64,000 nucleotides of DNA from Lacinutrix venerupis (GTDB lineage: Bacteria; Bacteroidota; Bacteroidia; Flavobacteriales; Flavobacteriaceae): positions 1 to 64,000 of the forward strand of contig NZ_RCCH01000004.1 in NCBI RefSeq assembly GCF_003663945.1, given 5' to 3'. Of the stretch, positions 44,453-53,086 are shown piece after piece (within the stretch, counting starts at the first letter, position 1; the number at the start of each line of letters is the position of its first letter). The position numbers were made by a program, and so were the translations under genes. The notes under the pieces were generated by a model. That model saw nothing but the letters and a program-made list of their open reading frames with translations. It had not been told where the DNA came from and did no database searches.

Positions 44453-46402
44453 CTATTTCTTTAAAACCTGCTTTACTTTATTTAAAACTTCCTCGTTAAT
44501 TTCTACGGTATATTTTGCTGCTAATTCCTTAAGCCAATTTTCTTCTTTAAAAACTTGATAATCGCTTGTTACACGACCTTTAGCTTCTTCAAAAGTTTTT
44601 GGACTTTTAGGTAAAATATTTAATACATTAACAACAACATAAGTTTCGTTATGCTTGTATATTTTAGATATTCCTTCTTTAAATATAAAGTTTTTAGGTA
44701 GAGCTTGATGCGCTTTATCCATTTCTCCACTAGAAAAAGTTACATTTATTTGATTTTTTGTGTTTACCAAATTTTTAATTGTTTCAAAATCGCCTCCATT
44801 ACTCATTAATTTTGAAACTTTTTTAATAATATTTTTCTTTGCTGAAGAAGCAACAACAGCGTTTACACGTTCTGGATAAAAATAGTTGTTTTTATGCGCA
44901 TTATAATATGCTTTTAAAGCAACTGTATCTGTTTTAGATACGTTCCAAATTTTTGTTTCCATTAAATCGAAAAGCAATAAACCATCTCTGTATTCTTCAA
45001 CAATTTGTGCATAATCAATATTTTCTGTTATTAAATTTTCTTCTTGATATTTTTGTAATTCATTCTCTAAAAAAGTTTCATACAACTTATCTAATATAAC
45101 AGATATTTTAGAAGACTTATTATTATAATTTCGTTGGCTTTTTAATAAAAACTGACCAAAATCTTTATAAGTTAATTTTTTATCTTGAATTTTTAAAAAT
45201 GTCTTTTCTGCTTCAAAATTTAAAGGCAAACTCCATACATTATCAAAAAAACCATCGTTTATAATACTTTTAAAATAGTTTAAAGCATTAGTGTTTTCTG
45301 TAATTGTATATTTTTCTTTTAATGTTTTTACTCTAAAATCATTTATAACTTTAGATCTAGAGTCTCTTTTAATTCTAGATTCTAATTGCGGCTTCATTTC
45401 TTCTAAAGAAGCAATATCTTTTTTTGCTTTTAATTGTATTACATGCCATCCAAATTGGCTTTTAAAAGGCTTAGAAACCTCTCCTACTGTTTTTAACGAA
45501 AATGCAATATCTTCAAAAATGGGAGAACTAATTTCACCACTTGAAAAAGGTTTAAGTAAACCTCCTTTACTAGCGGTGCTTTTATCTTCTGAAAATTGTT
45601 TTGCTAAAGCATCAAATGGCTCTCCTTGCTCAATACGTTTAGCTATTTCGTTTATTTTTGTTTCGCTATTTTGGGTATTATCTTGATCTGTTTTAATCAT
45701 AATATGCGCAACAGAAACTTCGCCTCTAGCTTTACGCTTATCTAAAACAGTTACAATATGATATCCAAATCGCGTTCTAAATGGTTTTGAAACTTCACCA
45801 ACATTAGTGTTGTATGCTGCGTTTTCAAATGGATAAACCATTTTAAATGCAGAAAAATAACCTAAATCTTCTGCAAAAATTGTTTTACCATTATGTACTT
45901 CTTGTTGTATATTTTTATAACCTTCATTAATTACACGTTCTCGAAGATTTAAAATTTTATTATATACCTCTAACGTATCTTGAGGACTTGCATTTTCATC
46001 AATTTTAATTAATATATGGCTAGCATTTATTTCGGTTTGAAGTCTTTTATGCGCTTCTTCTACTAAAGCTTCTGTAACTTTATTATCTGCCAAAAAGTTT
46101 TTAGCTAATTGCTTTTTATAATTTTCGAATTCACGAAGATAACTAGGTTTCTGGTCTAACTCTAATTGTTTTGCCTCTTGTAATTTTCGTTTGTAATTAA
46201 TAAAAAGTTTTAAATAACCATCTATATCTTTTTGAGATTCGTCTTTAACTAAATCGAGATTTTTATTATAAACCCTAATAAATTCTGATGCTAAAACTGG
46301 TGTATTATCTACTGTAAAAAGCACTTCTTCCTCTTGAGCTTGAACCGTAAATAGAGAGGTAAGAATAAAGGACAAAAAATAAAATAGATGTTTAATTTTC
46401 AT
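44453..46402 (-). CDS. Peptidyl-prolyl isomerase with two parvulin domains
   Basis: 649 residues, periplasmic: signal peptide MKIKHLFYFLSFILTSLFTVQAQ. N-terminal helical region (VLASEFIRVYNKNLD), parvulin domain 1 near 120-222 (ASHILIKID, FRTRFGYHIVTVLDKR) and domain 2 near 230-330 (VSVAHIMIKTD, FKSQFGWHVIQLKAKKD), then a long helical tail with a third degenerate segment. Probably the main chaperone of this operon. A near-perfect promoter lies 28 bases upstream. Confidence 0.9.
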   Translation of the reverse strand: MKIKHLFYFLSFILTSLFTVQAQEEEVLFTVDNTPVLASEFIRVYNKNLDLVKDESQKDIDGYLKLFINYKRKLQEAKQLELDQKPSYLREFENYKKQLAKNFLADNKVTEALVEEAHKRLQTEINASHILIKIDENASPQDTLEVYNKILNLRERVINEGYKNIQQEVHNGKTIFAEDLGYFSAFKMVYPFENAAYNTNVGEVSKPFRTRFGYHIVTVLDKRKARGEVSVAHIMIKTDQDNTQNSETKINEIAKRIEQGEPFDALAKQFSEDKSTASKGGLLKPFSSGEISSPIFEDIAFSLKTVGEVSKPFKSQFGWHVIQLKAKKDIASLEEMKPQLESRIKRDSRSKVINDFRVKTLKEKYTITENTNALNYFKSIINDGFFDNVWSLPLNFEAEKTFLKIQDKKLTYKDFGQFLLKSQRNYNNKSSKISVILDKLYETFLENELQKYQEENLITENIDYAQIVEEYRDGLLLFDLMETKIWNVSKTDTVALKAYYNAHKNNYFYPERVNAVVASSAKKNIIKKVSKLMSNGGDFETIKNLVNTKNQINVTFSSGEMDKAHQALPKNFIFKEGISKIYKHNETYVVVNVLNILPKSPKTFEEAKGRVTSDYQVFKEENWLKELAAKYTVEINEEVLNKVKQVLKK

Positions 46403-46429
46403 AATTATTTAAAAATAGACAAAGTGTTG

Positions 46430-46459
46430 CAAAAATAACAATATTAGCCTATAATGCAA
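46430..46459 (-). promoter_or_regulatory. Promoter of the parvulin-MoxR operon
   Basis: On the minus strand TTG (46459-46457), 19 bases, TATTTTTG (46437-46430). A weaker plus-strand box TAAATTTG (46608-46615) in the same spacer may serve the SRPBCC gene. Confidence 0.7.
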
Positions 46460-46634
46460 GCACAATGCCTAACGATAAAAAAAGAATATTTATTGCAGAA
46501 AGAAAAGACATTTAGTTTAAAAACAAATCTTTAAAAAATTACTTTTAACTATTAAAATTAATATTTAAGCGATACTTTACTAACAACTTGTTTAATTTGC
46601 ATAATTTTAAATTTGAAAAAGTTTTTACCATAAA

Positions 46635-47090
46635 ATGAAATATACTTCGCAGATTATTATTAAAGTTCCTTTAGAACAGTTTATAACAATTCTTGAAAAC
46701 CATGATAACTTTAAACATTGGCAACGTGGACTAGAAAGTTTTGAACATTTATCTGGAGATATCGGTGTAGTTGGATCTAAAATAAAATTAAATTACTCTT
46801 TAGGAAATCGTAAAATGGAACTTGTAGAAACAATTACAGAAACTAATTTACCACATCTATTACATCTTCATTACGATACTAAAGGCGTACATAACATACA
46901 GCAAAACTACTTTGAAAGTACAGCACAAGGACACACAAAATGGATAATTAAAAATGAATTTTTAGCAACAAACTTTTTTATGCGTTCTATGATGTTGTTA
47001 TCTCCAAACATTTTTAAAAAACAAACTATAAAATATTTAAACGATTTTAAAAATTTTGCCGAAAAAGGCATTTCTGTAAAAGATGCGTAA
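46635..47090 (+). CDS. SRPBCC-family protein
   Basis: 151-residue cytoplasmic protein of the START/Bet v1-like fold: first strand YTSQIIIKVPLEQFITILENHDNFKHWQRG, then GDIGVVGSKIKLNYSLG, MELVETITETNLP, and a long C-terminal helix (IKYLNDFKNFAEKGI). Such proteins bind hydrophobic ligands in a cavity. No catalytic residues known. The stop overlaps the next start by eight bases. Confidence 0.8.
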   Translation: MKYTSQIIIKVPLEQFITILENHDNFKHWQRGLESFEHLSGDIGVVGSKIKLNYSLGNRKMELVETITETNLPHLLHLHYDTKGVHNIQQNYFESTAQGHTKWIIKNEFLATNFFMRSMMLLSPNIFKKQTIKYLNDFKNFAEKGISVKDA

Positions 47091-47322
47091 ACTAAAATTA
47101 ATATGGGATTTTAAAGGCCCAGATGGCTTAAAAATAGCCGAGCACCACGAAAAGCATTTAAAAGAATATATTGCAATTGAAAAACTTAGTTTAAACATAA
47201 CTGGTTTTGAGGTTGTTAATAGCTTTCATGCTATTGCTTTTTTAGTTGTAAATGAAAATGAAATGAGACCGGTTAGAGATGCTTTAAAACCTCATCGCGG
47301 ACAAGTTTATATTGAAAATTAG
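47083..47322 (+). CDS. Small conserved protein of unknown function
   Basis: 79 residues, no signal or membrane segment. The pattern KLKLIWDFKGPDGLKIAEHHEKHLKEY, GFEVVNSFHAIAFLVV, EMRPVRDALKPHRGQVYIE suggests a ferredoxin-like alpha/beta fold; the His-rich EHHEKH could bind metal. I do not recognise a named family. It overlaps the SRPBCC gene and is surely co-translated with it. The 268-base spacer behind it shows nothing I can name. Confidence 0.7.
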   Translation: MRKLKLIWDFKGPDGLKIAEHHEKHLKEYIAIEKLSLNITGFEVVNSFHAIAFLVVNENEMRPVRDALKPHRGQVYIEN

Positions 47323-47590
47323 CTATATTTTTAAAGTAAAAATCACTTATACTACACAAAGCAGTTATTTAACAACTCTCTCAATTTACCAACTAATTAA
47401 TTGATAATGTACCACTTAACGATTACAAGTGAACGATTAATCGAAAACAGCTTTTAAACGAAATAATATATTGCTTTGACGGATAAAATAGCGTTTCATA
47501 GAAAACAAAGCGCCTACAGTGTTGATTATTAGTATTTAATCCGGATTTAATGTATTTTTACCGAGCTATTACATTATAAATCCTACAACA

Positions 47591-48004
47591 ATGATTAAGT
47601 TACCTAAAACATTACTTACGCTTTTTTGCGTATTAAATATTGCTTTTGCAACTGCCAGCAATAAAGAACACACAAACCCAAATCCAATTAAAATTCATAA
47701 CGCTGAAATAGGCATTTTTCCTGGAGATTCTAATAATGGAAGAAAACTGGTTCTTAAATCAAGATTTCTATCATTAAGTCAAGACGTTACTGTTTCTGGT
47801 ATTAAGGCTGCAAAACATGGAAAAAAAATATTAGTAGTCGCAACAAATGGAGCTATTACTTTTTTACCAAACAACTCAAGCTCTTCTAGTTCAAATAGAA
47901 TTTTATACAGCCCAAATATGACTATACCACAAGGTGATGCTTTTGAGCTTACTTACAACGGATACATAAAAAAATGGGTAATAACAAACACTAATCCAGA
48001 CTAA
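47591..48004 (+). CDS. Small secreted protein of unknown function
   Basis: 137 residues with signal peptide ending near FATAS. The rest is beta-strand-rich with a serine run (NSSSSSSNR). The end (GDAFELTYNGYIKKWVITN) resembles the closing turn of tail-fibre or collagen-like repeat proteins, where 'YNG..W' recurs, but this is a weak hint. No T9SS domain. Ends at a strong bidirectional terminator. Confidence 0.6.
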   Translation: MIKLPKTLLTLFCVLNIAFATASNKEHTNPNPIKIHNAEIGIFPGDSNNGRKLVLKSRFLSLSQDVTVSGIKAAKHGKKILVVATNGAITFLPNNSSSSSSNRILYSPNMTIPQGDAFELTYNGYIKKWVITNTNPD

Positions 48005-48022
48005 AACAACAATAAGTACAAG

Positions 48023-48063
48023 AAAAAAAGTCTTAATCAATATATTGATTAAGACTTTTTTAT
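48023..48063. terminator. Bidirectional terminator
   Basis: AAAAAAAGTCTTAATCAA / TTGATTAAGACTTTTTT around a short TATA loop, between convergent genes. Confidence 0.9.
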
Positions 48064-48115
48064 ATCTAAAAACATATTAGCGCACTAAACGCATTAATAT
48101 AATATTTACTATAAT

Positions 48116-48628
48116 TTAATTTTTAATTTCTACTCCTTGTGTAGTTAAAGATAAACCTTGTTGTCCATAAGTAGTAATCATAACACCTTCAAAATAAGGT
48201 GAATTTACTTTTTTAGGAGCCAACCAATCGAAAACAAAGTTAGCACCAGCTCCTCCTGTTTGATCTTTTTCATCAATAACAATCTCAATAGTTTGCATAG
48301 GTTTAACAAAAATAGGAGTTGTTAAATACGTTCTAATTAAATCTCCTTTTGTATCATAATAATTAGCACTTTTAATAAATATAGTATCTCTCTTATTAAT
48401 ATTCCTAATACTTATAGTTGCTGTTAAATCTAATTTTTTATGCTCTGTAATACTATAAATTTGAGAATAGACAGATAAATATGTAGATCCAGAAACTAAA
48501 GAGTCTTCTAGTTTATTATTCCATTTATATTTTTCTAAATGATTAGAAGGCAAAGCTTCATTTGTAACATCATTATTACAGTTAAAAATTAGTAAGACTA
48601 TAAAAAATAAAAATATTGTTTTTTTCAT
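48116..48628 (-). CDS. DUF3124-family lipoprotein
   Basis: 170 residues; lipobox IFNC. The mature part fits the DUF3124 pattern: YLSVYSQIYSITEHKKLDLT, SIRNINKRDTIFIKSANYYD, GDLIRTYLTTPIFVKPMQT, the acidic DEKDQTGGAGANFVFDW and a C-terminal GVMITTYGQQGLSLTTQGVEI. Role unknown; probably facing the periplasm. It lies 10 bases after the YtxJ-like gene, hence the same transcript. Confidence 0.82.
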   Translation of the reverse strand: MKKTIFLFFIVLLIFNCNNDVTNEALPSNHLEKYKWNNKLEDSLVSGSTYLSVYSQIYSITEHKKLDLTATISIRNINKRDTIFIKSANYYDTKGDLIRTYLTTPIFVKPMQTIEIVIDEKDQTGGAGANFVFDWLAPKKVNSPYFEGVMITTYGQQGLSLTTQGVEIKN

Positions 48629-48638
48629 TTAAAAATTT

Positions 48639-49025
48639 TTAAACAAATTTAGGTAAATCTATTTCATTTATAGCACCATGACTAGCATGAACTACCACTA
48701 CTTCATTTTTAATAACTAATAATTGTGGCGATTGATGCATTACTTGAAATTTATAACCTACTTCGTTTGAAGTTTCTCTATAATTCAACAAATCGAGATA
48801 ATACAAGTCTACATTTAAATCTAAATTATAAGCATCTATAAATTGATTAATTACCATTTTACTAATACCGCATCGTGTTGAGTGCTTAAAAATAATTTGC
48901 GTTTTAGATTTTGATTTTTCTGCAATAGCCTTCAATTGAGAAACTGCAGTTAATGGAACCCAAGGTAATATTTTCTCTTCTTTAGGCTGAGATGCACCTC
49001 CAAATATTTTATTAAAAATTCCCAT
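48639..49025 (-). CDS. ytxJ: YtxJ-like monothiol bacilliredoxin
   Basis: 128-residue thioredoxin-fold protein with the active-site block IFKHSTRCGISKMVINQF (single Cys, the TRCxIS form) and the cis-Pro region HQSPQLLVIKNEVVV. In Bacillus and Bacteroidota the family removes bacillithiol from proteins after oxidative stress. The N-terminus MGIFNKIFGG is short and soluble. Upstream of the DUF3124 lipoprotein gene. Confidence 0.85.
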   Translation of the reverse strand: MGIFNKIFGGASQPKEEKILPWVPLTAVSQLKAIAEKSKSKTQIIFKHSTRCGISKMVINQFIDAYNLDLNVDLYYLDLLNYRETSNEVGYKFQVMHQSPQLLVIKNEVVVVHASHGAINEIDLPKFV

Positions 49026-49090
49026 AAAATTGCTACTATTAAGTATAAAAAAAATATGTTTTAAAACATATTTAAATTATTTTAAAAAAA

Positions 49091-49507
49091 TTAAATACGC
49101 CCAATATCACGAAGGCCAGATATTATTTTTTTTAATTGACCTCTTTTTATTGGCTTAATAATATAGTCGGAAATTTCACTAATACCTTTCGCTTTTTCAA
49201 TATCATTTAAATCTACCGAAGACGAAACCATATAAATTGTAATTTTCTTACCTACTCGAGGTTTAATTTTTATATACTCTTCCATAAACTGGAAACCATC
49301 CATTACTGGCATGTTTATATCTAACAATATAATATCTGGTAATTGTTCTGAATCATCTATATTATCTAAAAGAAAAGAAAAAGCCTCTTCTCCATCAGAA
49401 AAAACCTCTATTTTTTTATCAAAATCTATTGATTCTAAAATTTTCACAACTGTAAACTTATAAATCTCATCGTCATCTACAATGCAAATATTTAAAGTGT
49501 TATCCAT
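49091..49507 (-). CDS. Single-domain response regulator
   Basis: 138 residues, receiver domain only, of the Rcp1/CheY-like type: acidic pocket IVDDDEIY, phospho-acceptor Asp in IILLDINMPVMDG, Thr/Ser in IYMVSSSV and Lys in DYIIKPIKRG. No output domain, so it acts by protein contacts or relays phosphate. Only two bases separate it from the large kinase gene, its likely partner. Confidence 0.92.
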   Translation of the reverse strand: MDNTLNICIVDDDEIYKFTVVKILESIDFDKKIEVFSDGEEAFSFLLDNIDDSEQLPDIILLDINMPVMDGFQFMEEYIKIKPRVGKKITIYMVSSSVDLNDIEKAKGISEISDYIIKPIKRGQLKKIISGLRDIGRI

Positions 49508-49509
49508 AT

Positions 49510-52500
49510 TTATTTATTAAAATTAATAATAAATTTAGAGCCTTCATCAACAGTACTCTCTACTTTTATTTTTCCTCCCAAAGATTCTATTTGCAATTTC
49601 GTAATAAATAAACCCACACCTTTAGCTTTGGGATGTCTATGAAACACTTTATTTAAACCAAATATTTTGTGCTTATGTCTATCTAGATTAATACCTAAGC
49701 CGTTGTCTTTAATTTCCAACACAACGTGATTATCTATTAGTTTAGTACTTAAATGTATTTTTGGGGCTCTATCTTTTGCTTTATATTTAATAGCGTTTTC
49801 CACTAAATTAAGAAAAATACTTTCAAAATAAATTTTATTATAAGAAATTTTATTTATTTCTTTAAAATCACTTGTAATTTCAGCTTCGGTTTCAATAATT
49901 TGAGCTGCTAATAACTCTTTCGTCTTTTTTAAAGTTTCAGAAAAATCAACAGAACTTAAACTGGCTTTTTCTTTTTTTATTTTTAGAGCACTTACAAGCG
50001 TGTTTAATGTATCTGTTAAATGAGTTATAACCTTTTGAAACTTTTTAAAAACATCTTGTTTATCTTCCTCTTTATCACACATATAATACATATCTAATAA
50101 AGAATTAAGATTACTAACAGGAGCTCTTAAATTATGCGATGTTATATGCGCAAAATCTGCTAATTGAGCATTTTGAGTTTTTAATTTCTTAGCAAGTAAC
50201 TCTAAGTTTTCTTTAGAGTTTCTAATATTACGTTCTACCTGTTTTTGCTTAGTTATATCCCTAATTGCAGAAGATATTAAAAAACCTTCGTCTGTTTCTA
50301 ATGGACTTAAACTTACTTGTATAGGAAATTCTTTTCCGCATTTTTTTAAACCTATTAACTCTCGATTATCTCCCATTGCAATAGACTTTGGGTCTGCAAA
50401 ATAAGCATCTCTATATACTTTAAAATTTTCTATTATACGTTCTGGGAGCAACAACTCTATTCTCTCGCCTTTTAATTCTGAAGCCGTATAACCAAATAAA
50501 TTTTCGGCTTGTTTATTTATAAGATGAATGCGTTTTTGGTCGTTTAAAAAAATCATTGCATCTGGAGCAGATTCTAAAAGTCCTTTAAACTTATTTTCTG
50601 CCATTTTTTGACTCGTAATATCTTGCGCTGCACCAATTATTTCTATAATCTCTCCATTTTCGTCTTTAATCACTCGACCTAAAACTCTTAGTGTTTTAAT
50701 AGCTCCGCTTGGCGTTATAACTCTATGTATTAATTCATTTGAAAATTCTTTTTCTTCAAATGTTTTTTGCATATGCTTTTGCACACCTTCTCGATCGTCG
50801 GGATGCGTTATATCTAATAGTGTGTGAGATGAAACATCAACAGAACCTTTTGTATATTCCATAATATCGTACAAATTATCGGACCATACGATTTTGTTAG
50901 ATACTACACTCCAGTTCCAATGACCTGTTTTTGTAATTCTTTCAGAAAAATTTAATAAATCATTTTGTCTTAACAGCGAATATTCTATATCTTTTATATG
51001 CGTTATATCTTGATAGCTTCCTATTATTGACGCAACTTCTCCATCATCGTCTGTAAAAACTTTACCTAATACTTGTACTATTTTTGTCTTTCCTTTTTCA
51101 GAGATTATTTTATGTATTAATTCACCATCAAATTTTTTGTTTTCTATAGTGTTTTTAACATGCAATTGTATTCTTTCTACATCTTCAGGATATGTATAAT
51201 CTATAAATTTTTCAATTGTTATAATGTCTTCATTTTGCTCACGATCCATTATATCATACAAACCAGAAGACCATATTACTTGGTTGGTTTTAAAATCCCA
51301 TTGCCAATTACCAATTTTATTTGCTTTTTCAGCAAAGTTTAAAAGCTCATTTTTATGGTTTAGTTCTTTTTCTGCCTTTTTTATGTGATTTATATCTTGA
51401 AAAACCCCAAACAACCTAACACATTTTCCTTTAACAAATTCTGCTTGACCTATATCTCTAATCCAAATCTCTTCTCCTTCTTCATTGATTACTTCCAACT
51501 CTATATCAAATGGTTTACCTGTTTTAATTAAATTATAAATTGCATCTATAATTTTTTGCCTACTTACACCTTCTTTATAGAAGTGTAAACTATCCTTACT
51601 ATGTATTGCATAATTTTCAGGTAGTTTTAAAATCTCTTTAGAGACTGCACTAAAAGTTAATAAATCGGTTTCCATATCCAGCTCCCAAGTACCAATTCTT
51701 GCTACATTACTAGTCCTTTTTAAAATTTTATCTATTCTTTGTTTGGCTAATGCTTGTTCTTTTACACTTGTTATATCTCTTGAATACATTAACAAACCAC
51801 CTATTGTATTATCTTCCAAATACCATGGCCTTATGTCCCAAGAGAGCCATTGCACACTTCCATTTTCTCTAAAAAATGGCGCTTCGTCACGCGTATCTAT
51901 ATCACCATTTAAACATCTTTGGTGTTTTGCTTTCCATTCATCACCAATTTCTGGAAATACTTCGTAATGCGATTTACCAATAATATCTATATCTTCTTTA
52001 CCGTAATCTTTTTTCCATCTTTTTGAAACAGCAATATATCTCATGTCTTTGTCCAACATTGCTAATGATGGTGGAGCTTGTTCAATGAAAATTTTATTAA
52101 ATTGCTCTTTAACCTCTAAATCTTCTTTAAGCCTTTTTAACTCTACTAAATTATTTCTAATTTCCTCCTTAGTCTTTTTTAGTGCACTGTTTGAATCTTT
52201 TAGAGCTTCATTTTTTGCAATCATTTCTCTAATAGCTGGCACTAATAAATAGAAAAATCCTAAGCCCAATAGCAGTATCGCAACTGCCATTAAATTATAA
52301 AAATTATTTTGTAACTTTTTTAAATTTTCTTCTGCAATGTACTGATACTCAAACACTATCAAATCCATAGTGTCTAAAAAAACATCTTCCGCCTCAACTA
52401 GCTTGGCTACCTCATCATTTATTAACTCTGTTTCTGCAGAATTTAAAATTAAGTTACTTGAAGATATTATTTTTTTATGATTAGTATCTACAATACTAAA

Positions 52501-52833
52501 AAGCGAATCGAGTTTTTTACTATTATGTAATTTTTTATAATAGTCAACCAAATAAACATGCGATTGACCAAACTCCTTTATAAGCTTATTAACTACTAAA
52601 GAATCTCTTTTTCTTATATTTAAAGAACTAAAATTATTATTGTATGCTAGAAGTTGCTTTACAATATTTTGACTTAACATACGTTGCTTACCAGACCTAT
52701 TTATAATATAAGCATCATCTTTTTGAATAGTAATATGCCTCTGTACCGTAAAAAACAGTAAAGAAAACAATACAATTGATATAGATGTAAATATTATATA
52801 TCTACGTCTAATTTTTTTCTTGAGGCTATCCAT
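49510..52833 (-). CDS. Multi-PAS sensor histidine kinase with PilJ/NIT-like N-terminus
   Basis: 1107 residues. One membrane segment at about 12-30, a periplasmic four-helix sensor related to the type IV pili methyl-accepting domain (NRSGKQRMLSQNIVKQLLAY), a second segment at about 180-202, a coiled coil to 245, then five PAS domains (about 250-360, 365-485, 490-615, 620-745, 750-870; two contain the near-repeat KTNQVIWSSGLYDIM / VSNKIVWSDNLYDIM), HisKA with H-box DFAHITSHNLRAP (about 885-960) and HATPase (NLVENAIKYKAK, IKDNGLGI, KGVGLFITK). Signals to the adjacent receiver. Confidence 0.9.
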   Translation of the reverse strand: MDSLKKKIRRRYIIFTSISIVLFSLLFFTVQRHITIQKDDAYIINRSGKQRMLSQNIVKQLLAYNNNFSSLNIRKRDSLVVNKLIKEFGQSHVYLVDYYKKLHNSKKLDSLFSIVDTNHKKIISSSNLILNSAETELINDEVAKLVEAEDVFLDTMDLIVFEYQYIAEENLKKLQNNFYNLMAVAILLLGLGFFYLLVPAIREMIAKNEALKDSNSALKKTKEEIRNNLVELKRLKEDLEVKEQFNKIFIEQAPPSLAMLDKDMRYIAVSKRWKKDYGKEDIDIIGKSHYEVFPEIGDEWKAKHQRCLNGDIDTRDEAPFFRENGSVQWLSWDIRPWYLEDNTIGGLLMYSRDITSVKEQALAKQRIDKILKRTSNVARIGTWELDMETDLLTFSAVSKEILKLPENYAIHSKDSLHFYKEGVSRQKIIDAIYNLIKTGKPFDIELEVINEEGEEIWIRDIGQAEFVKGKCVRLFGVFQDINHIKKAEKELNHKNELLNFAEKANKIGNWQWDFKTNQVIWSSGLYDIMDREQNEDIITIEKFIDYTYPEDVERIQLHVKNTIENKKFDGELIHKIISEKGKTKIVQVLGKVFTDDDGEVASIIGSYQDITHIKDIEYSLLRQNDLLNFSERITKTGHWNWSVVSNKIVWSDNLYDIMEYTKGSVDVSSHTLLDITHPDDREGVQKHMQKTFEEKEFSNELIHRVITPSGAIKTLRVLGRVIKDENGEIIEIIGAAQDITSQKMAENKFKGLLESAPDAMIFLNDQKRIHLINKQAENLFGYTASELKGERIELLLPERIIENFKVYRDAYFADPKSIAMGDNRELIGLKKCGKEFPIQVSLSPLETDEGFLISSAIRDITKQKQVERNIRNSKENLELLAKKLKTQNAQLADFAHITSHNLRAPVSNLNSLLDMYYMCDKEEDKQDVFKKFQKVITHLTDTLNTLVSALKIKKEKASLSSVDFSETLKKTKELLAAQIIETEAEITSDFKEINKISYNKIYFESIFLNLVENAIKYKAKDRAPKIHLSTKLIDNHVVLEIKDNGLGINLDRHKHKIFGLNKVFHRHPKAKGVGLFITKLQIESLGGKIKVESTVDEGSKFIINFNK

Positions 52834-52959
52834 TAATTAAAATAAAAATTTTATAAAAAATTTAAGAAATAAAAATAAAACTTAATTAATTCATTTTCAA
52901 AAAAATAGTACATTAAAAGACAAAAAAACTTAGCTTACTTATTTAGAAATACTAGACAA

Positions 52960-53013
52960 GACAAAAAGTCAGTAGTTGTTAGCGAAAACAGGTCATTTTG
53001 TCGCTTTACGTCT
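52960..53013 (+). promoter_or_regulatory. Inverted GACAAAA motifs upstream of clpB
   Basis: GACAAAAAGTC (52960-52970) and GTCATTTTGTC (52992-53002) face each other; GACAAAA and TTTTGTC form an inverted pair with 29 bases between. A second small repeat AGCGA / TCGCT overlaps. This may be a heat-shock operator, but no consensus is known to me for this phylum. It is not a CIRCE element. Confidence 0.3.
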
Positions 53014-53086
53014 AGTTTTTCGGTATGGTAAGATAATTGCCTTTTATGCTGAAAAACATAACAACAATTAATTAAGATATATACAT

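Noticed and set aside
46465-46515. ATG-started 16-codon frame MPNDKKRIFIAERKDI
   Set aside because: It lies in the spacer just upstream of the parvulin operon promoter, is very short and has no supporting context.
52992-53013. ECF-type -10 (CGTCTA) upstream of clpB
   Set aside because: There is no AAC-type -35 at 16-17 bases, unlike the site before the DUF5686 gene.
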